From assembly GCA_031271245.1 (NCBI GenBank), contig JAISWC010000133.1, positions 1 to 9,221 on the forward strand: a stretch of DNA of 9,221 bases, in the 5' to 3' direction. This document shows, in pieces, positions 6,838-9,221 of this stretch (position 1 is the stretch's first letter; each line of letters opens with the position of its first letter). A program made the position numbers and the translations under genes. This stretch comes from Tannerella sp. (GTDB lineage Bacteria > Bacteroidota > Bacteroidia > Bacteroidales > Tannerellaceae). The notes beneath the pieces were generated by a model that was not told where the DNA came from, searched no databases, and saw only the letters and a program-made list of their open reading frames with translations.

Positions 6838-7731
6838 ATGAGATACGACAAAGTCAGAAAAAATACCCCCCGCGTGTTGAGTATAACCAGTCTGACGGTA
6901 GCGGAATTTGAGGCATTGGTGCCCACATTCAAACACCACTGGGACGAGTATTACTCGCATTATACGCTCAAAGGCAAGGTGTGTGAGCGCATATCATACG
7001 GTCGCAAAACAGGAAAACTGCCACTGATAGCGGACAAACTGTTGTTTATTTTGTCCTGCCTGAAAAACAGTCCGTTGCAGGATGATCACGGCAGTTGCTA
7101 TGATATGACGCAGCCTCAATGCAACGAATGGATACATTGGTTGGCGGATATTTTGCGCCAAACGTTAAAAACACTCGGCGAACTGCCCGAAAGAAACGCT
7201 GCCTGCCTGCAATATATCCTGCAACAAGATGTACTGCTTGACGGCACTGAACGCCCGATTCAGCGACCGCAGGACGAAGACAGGCAAAAATCCTGTTATA
7301 GCGGTAAAAAAACACATAACGTGAAAAATAACCTGCTGTGCAATGCTCAAAAGCGGATTTTATGGCTTTCACGCACCTTTGACAGCTCGGTTCACGATAA
7401 AAAGATAACCGATGAGCAACCTTTGTGCCTGCCCGCAGGGATAACATGGTGGTAAGACACAGGATTCTTGGGGCACAACCCCCAAAATGTGACGGTCAAG
7501 ATACCGACAAAAAAGCCCAAAGGCAAACAACTGACAGATGAGCAAAAGCGTGAAAACAGGGAAATATCTTCGTTCCGTATGATCGTAGAGCACGCCATTG
7601 GCGGAGCAAAACGATGTCGTATTGTCAAAGAACGCTTTCGTTGGTATAAATTTGGTTTCGACGACTTGGTTATGCTGATGGCCTGCGGATTGCACAACCT
7701 CCGTATATCATTAAAAACAAACGCTTTATGA
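6838..7731 (+). pseudogene. IS5-family DDE transposase, interrupted by one in-frame stop
   Basis: This enzyme would cut and rejoin the IS ends. The frame starts at ATG 6838 and keeps a single phase for 297 codons, but codon 206 (7453-7455) is TAA where GITWWQDTGFLG is expected, consistent with a CAA to TAA change. The N-terminal ~110 residues resemble the helix-turn-helix of this group. The DDE_Tnp_4-type core has D135 (LLDGTERPIQRP), then YSGKKTHNVKN (154-164) and VHDKKITDEQ, D207 (DTGFLG) and E251 (SFRMIVEHAIGG, with K/R-rich KRCRIVKERFRWY following). The stop removes D207 and E251, so the 205-residue product should be inactive unless the stop is read through. All other family blocks are intact, which points to recent inactivation. 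Its terminal TGA lies within the right terminal repeat. Confidence 0.9.
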
Positions 7732-7755
7732 TTTTAATAGATATAATGTCTAATA
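7720..7755 (+). repeat. Right terminal inverted repeat of the IS5-family element
   Basis: This arm begins AACGCTTTAT and ends TCTAATA, the inverse of the left repeat with nine mismatches. It contains the last codons and stop of the transposase. The same arm survives in the fragment at 1814-1849. Confidence 0.8.
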
Positions 7756-7850
7756 AAATTACATACGTGAGAAAATTTACTGCCTGTCGGACGAGGCGAA
7801 ATTTTGCGTCTGTATGCGTGCGGGACAGCGCCGTTCCGGGTGCGATTGCT

Positions 7851-7878
7851 GTAGAGACGTTGCGCGCCACGTCTCTAC
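7851..7878. repeat. 28-bp near-perfect palindrome, interspersed-repeat type
   Basis: GTAGAGACGT (7851-7860) and ACGTCTCTAC (7869-7878) pair perfectly, and the eight bases between add GCGC at the centre with one T/C mismatch. A change of 7861 from T to G would make it a complete palindrome. Palindromes with these arms are, from memory, scattered in many copies in some bacterial genomes. The surrounding 7756-7910 has no gene I can support. Confidence 0.65.
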
Positions 7879-7910
7879 CCCTGTTCCGGTTCATCAGCAG
7901 GCATCCGGGG

Positions 7911-7938
7911 ATAACATCAATCTGAATTTTGATGTTAT
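7911..7938. repeat. Hairpin with a 10-bp perfect stem
   Basis: ATAACATCAA (7911-7920) and TTGATGTTAT (7929-7938) are exact inverse complements around the 8-base loop TCTGAATT. There is no T-run on either side, so a simple terminator is unlikely. Confidence 0.6.
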
Positions 7939-7947
7939 TATGAATTG

Positions 7948-8004
7948 AATTGAGAATGAATCGGCGTCATTTCCGCGCAGGCGGGAATCTCCCCATTCTC
8001 AATT
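7948..8004. repeat. 57-bp nested inverted repeat with a GTCATT..GCGGGAATC core
   Basis: The outer arms AATTGAGAATG (7948-7958) and CATTCTCAATT (7994-8004) match exactly in inverse. Inside, ATTTCCGC (7969-7976) and GCGGGAAT (7981-7988) form a second stem with one G-T wobble around the loop GCAG. The core GTCATTTCCGCGCAGGCGGG resembles the ATTCCC-N-GGGAAT repeats known from Neisseria (dRS3) and other bacteria. It looks like a short mobile or REP-type unit; no copy elsewhere in this window. Confidence 0.6.
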
Positions 8005-8359
8005 TCCCATTTGTTCATAGTGACCGCGTACGTCAAATACGGAGAGCTAACAACTATAGCGTCTCAAAAAAAGATTTAGCCTCTATAAAGTATTCTTTTG
8101 AAAGCCTAAACGCAAATCGGTTTATTGCGATTGATTAACTATTTTGCTGTCCCAAGGGCATGTTGAAGGAACATCGAAGGAAAGCCAGGGAAAAAAAACA
8201 GGGTGGAATAAATATATGCACAGTAATTTTTACAAAAACAGCCACAACAAACATTCGCAAAACAGGAAGACCCTTAACAAACAAAAGTTTGAAAATAAAA
8301 CCCCCACCATCTGTTTATGCACAAAACTATGCCGCACGCAGTATAAAATGGAGTAAAAG
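8005..8359. other. Intergenic stretch without a supportable gene
   Basis: This is A-rich sequence between the repeat cluster and the tRNA-Glu(CUC) 3' end. Short open frames exist (for example from 8160, rich in Lys and Arg), but they have no recognisable domain, no promoter of the TAnnTTTG type and overlap each other. Given the repeats and IS next to it, degraded accessory DNA is likely. Confidence 0.5.
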
Positions 8360-8431
8360 TAGCCCGTAGGGGAATCGAACCCCTCTTTTGAGAATGAGAA
8401 TCTCACGTCCTAACCGATAGACGAACAGGCC
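8360..8431 (-). tRNA. tRNA-Glu, anticodon CUC
   Basis: This 72-nt cloverleaf has acceptor GGCCTGT/ACGGGCT (G1-U72 and U5-G68 wobbles), a D-arm GTC...GAC, an anticodon stem TGAGA/TCTCA with loop TTCTCAT (anticodon CTC, at 8396-8398 on the other strand), a variable loop AAAG, and a T-arm AGGGG-TTCGATT-CCCCT. A73 is followed by CTTTT, so CCA is not encoded. It should read GAG codons only. It differs from the upstream tRNA-Glu(UUC) at five positions, all in the anticodon arm. It lies 68 bases after rpsT and is probably in the same transcript. Confidence 0.93.
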
Positions 8432-8440
8432 ATTAGGCAT

Positions 8441-8468
8441 AAAAGCCGGACTTGTTCAGGCCAGCTTT
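8441..8468 (-). terminator. Hairpin between rpsT and tRNA-Glu(CUC)
   Basis: Read on the minus strand, AAAGCUGG (8468-8461) pairs with CCGGCUUU (8449-8442) through one U-G wobble around an 11-base loop, then one more U follows. The U-run is short, and the tRNA begins 9 bases later, so it may be a weak attenuator or an RNA-processing structure rather than a true terminator. Confidence 0.4.
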
Positions 8469-8499
8469 CTTCTCTTTCAGGGAAATTTATCCTGCCGAT

Positions 8500-8754
8500 T
8501 CAGGCTAAGGCATGAACATGCTTCGCCAGTTTCGATTTCAGATTTCCTGCTTTATTCTTGTGAATTACGTTCTTTTTGGCAAGTTTGTCAAGCATTGAAC
8601 AGACTTTCGGATAGAGCGCTTCCGCTTCCTTTTTGTCGGACGTGTTACGCAATACTTTTACGGCATTCCGCATGGTTTTTGCGCCGTACCTGTTCCGCAG
8701 ACATCTTGTCTTGGTCTGACGTATTCTTTTGAGTGATGATTTATGATTTGCCAT
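8500..8754 (-). CDS. rpsT: 30S ribosomal protein S20
   Basis: This is a small-subunit protein that binds the 5' and 3' minor domains of 16S rRNA during assembly. The product has 84 residues and is strongly basic, with the typical S20 start MANHKSSLKRIRQTKTRCLR and an Ala-Leu-Ala end. The family pattern of three long helices is visible, with the conserved tail segment KNVIHKNKAGNLKSKLAKHV at 60-79. The length is normal. The ATG is preceded by ACGAAGG directly against the start, too close for a classical Shine-Dalgarno, and by a long A-rich leader. It is framed by two tRNA-Glu genes on the same strand, so it probably shares the promoter at 8929-8959 and needs processing at the tRNA ends. Confidence 0.97.
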   Translation of the reverse strand: MANHKSSLKRIRQTKTRCLRNRYGAKTMRNAVKVLRNTSDKKEAEALYPKVCSMLDKLAKKNVIHKNKAGNLKSKLAKHVHALA

Positions 8755-8792
8755 CCTTCGTTTTATAAATTATCTTTCTTTTTTTATTATCG

Positions 8793-8864
8793 TAGCCCGT
8801 AGGGGAATCGAACCCCTCTTTCAAGAATGAAAATCTTGCGTCCTAACCGATAGACGAACAGGCC
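8793..8864 (-). tRNA. tRNA-Glu, anticodon UUC
   Basis: This 72-nt cloverleaf has the same acceptor, D-, variable and T-arms as the downstream tRNA, with anticodon stem CAAGA/TCTTG and loop TTTTCAT (anticodon TTC, at 8829-8831 on the other strand). It is the standard glutamate tRNA reading GAA and GAG, and in bacteria it is also the tRNA used for haem synthesis through glutamyl-tRNA reductase. CCA is not encoded. It is the first gene behind the promoter, about 58 bases from the expected transcript start. Confidence 0.95.
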
Positions 8865-8928
8865 ATCACTTGTTATCCAGCTTGTCAATGCAGCATCTTA
8901 AAAACACCGCATTTCGCTTTTGCGGGTG

Positions 8929-8959
8929 CAAAGATAGAACGTTTCTTTGAAACGGCAAA
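8929..8959 (-). promoter_or_regulatory. Strong Bacteroidota promoter of the tRNA-Glu/rpsT/tRNA-Glu unit
   Basis: On the minus strand TTTG (8959-8956) and TATCTTTG (8936-8929) are separated by exactly 19 bases, a full match to the -33/-7 consensus. The transcript should start near 8922-8925. No other promoter this good is seen before rpsT or before the second tRNA. Confidence 0.8.
8940..8954. promoter_or_regulatory. Palindrome CGTTTC-TTT-GAAACG in the promoter spacer, candidate operator
   Basis: Two perfect 6-bp arms around three bases lie wholly between the -33 and -7 boxes. A dimeric regulator bound here would block RNA polymerase. Whether any protein binds it is unknown; a chance palindrome is possible. 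Confidence 0.4.
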
Positions 8960-9000
8960 ATATTAGACGGATTTTCAGCGATTCAGAGAGAAAAGATCTG

Positions 9001-9028
9001 GTAACTATTCAGGTAGGCGAAGAAAAAT
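9001..9028 (-). mobile_element. Possible right end of the IS66-family element
   Basis: GTAACTATTCAGG (from 9001) begins with GTAA, as IS66-family ends often do, and lies just beyond the transposase stop. The matching end is outside the window, so neither the repeat nor the expected 8-bp target duplication can be confirmed. The true edge may differ by some bases. Confidence 0.3.
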
Positions 9029-9220
9029 TTATAACTTAGCCAGCGAAAGCAGTGCAGGATAAACCTCCTGTCCATTTTTGAGAGATGTATCAATAAATGG
9101 AGCGAATCCTGGCAAACCGGTCAGCCCCCTGCTTTCTTTGTTGCGGAACTGACTGGATATTTTGGTTTTGACTTTCACCTTTCGTATCGCTCTCTCAGAG
9201 GTATTGCTGTCCGGGGGGGG
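9029..9220 (-). CDS. IS66-family transposase, C-terminal 63 residues (5' end outside the window)
   Basis: The minus-strand frame reads PPPDSNTSERAIRKVKVKTK, then ISSQFRNKESRGLTGLPGFA, and ends ...LSLAKL before TAA (9029-9031). The block D-N-x-x-SERAIRxVKVKxKISxQF followed by a helix with IDTSLKNGQEVYPALLSL is the characteristic end of the IS66 DDE transposase, in which the E of SERAIR is the likely third acidic catalytic residue. The window stops before the rest of the 450-550 residue protein. The first three codons come from a run of nine G at the very edge (9213-9221) and may be unreliable. The element lies upstream of, and in the same direction as, the tRNA-Glu/rpsT unit. Confidence 0.85.
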   Translation of the reverse strand, partial: PPPDSNTSERAIRKVKVKTKISSQFRNKESRGLTGLPGFAPFIDTSLKNGQEVYPALLSLAKL

Positions 9221-9221
9221 G

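Larger units (their letters stand above)
6782..7755 (+). mobile_element. IS5-family insertion sequence (ISL2-like), 974 bp, full length
   Basis: Both ends can be set from the 36-bp imperfect terminal inverted repeats at 6782-6817 and 7720-7755 (27 of 36 positions match, with no gap; the outer TATTAGA and inner ATAAAGCGTT are identical). They enclose a single transposase frame whose last codons run into the right repeat. The length fits the 0.8-1.0 kb usual for this group. The base triplet AAA lies on both sides (6779-6781 and 7756-7758), compatible with the 3-bp target duplication of ISL2-type elements, but AAA is low-complexity and weak proof. A TACCCTTG (6826-6833), close to TAnnTTTG, precedes the transposase start. 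The element diverges from dxs. A 174-bp fragment of a sister copy lies at 1676-1849. Confidence 0.88.

Noticed and set aside
7851..8004. CRISPR array
   Set aside because: The three hairpins differ in sequence and spacing; there are no direct repeats and no cas genes in the window.
8144..8369. Two overlapping short Lys-rich frames before tRNA-Glu(CUC)
   Set aside because: There is no recognisable motif or promoter, they overlap each other and one runs into the tRNA gene.
8360..8431. tRNA 3' end as attachment site of an integrative element
   Set aside because: No repeat of the tRNA 3' end is present in the window apart from the sister tRNA gene, and no integrase gene is visible.

Overview
The window looks like chromosomal DNA of a member of the Bacteroidota, most likely a Bacteroidales relative. 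The evidence is: promoters of the Bacteroidota type (TTTG, about 19-21 bases, TAnnTTTG), few Shine-Dalgarno sequences, a dxs-trkA-trkH operon, S20 next to tRNA-Glu, a C-terminal IS66 transposase piece and an IS5-type element. No species can be named from this sequence.

Layout. Bases 1-1073 (+) hold the 3' end of glutamate racemase (murI) and a VanX-type D-Ala-D-Ala dipeptidase with a signal peptide, both cell-wall functions. Bases 1073-1850 are scrap: an inverted-repeat (MITE-like) segment, then a good promoter driving the stump of an AAA-ATPase-like gene. The stump carries a one-base deletion and is fused to the last 174 bp of an insertion sequence. Bases 1943-6741 (-) form a tight operon dxs-trkA-trkH: isoprenoid precursor synthesis plus both subunits of a Trk K+ transporter. 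dxs overlaps trkA by 4 bases and trkA lies 6 bases from trkH. Bases 6782-7755 are a complete 974-bp IS5-family element with 36-bp imperfect terminal repeats; its transposase has one in-frame stop just before the second catalytic Asp. Bases 7756-8359 hold no convincing gene but three hairpin-forming repeats. Bases 8360-8960 (-) are a stable-RNA/ribosomal unit, tRNA-Glu(UUC), rpsT (S20), tRNA-Glu(CUC), behind a strong promoter whose spacer carries a perfect palindrome. From about 9001 to the end is the 3' end of an IS66-family transposase, ending in a run of nine G.

I see no clearly new multi-gene system. The most interesting points are: the two-anticodon tRNA-Glu pair with compensated stem changes; the operator-like palindrome in their promoter; the IS fragment that makes direct repeats on both sides of the dxs-trk operon; the IS end touching the dxs promoter; and the ATPase/IS chimera. 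All similarity statements come from recognising family motifs by eye, not from searches.
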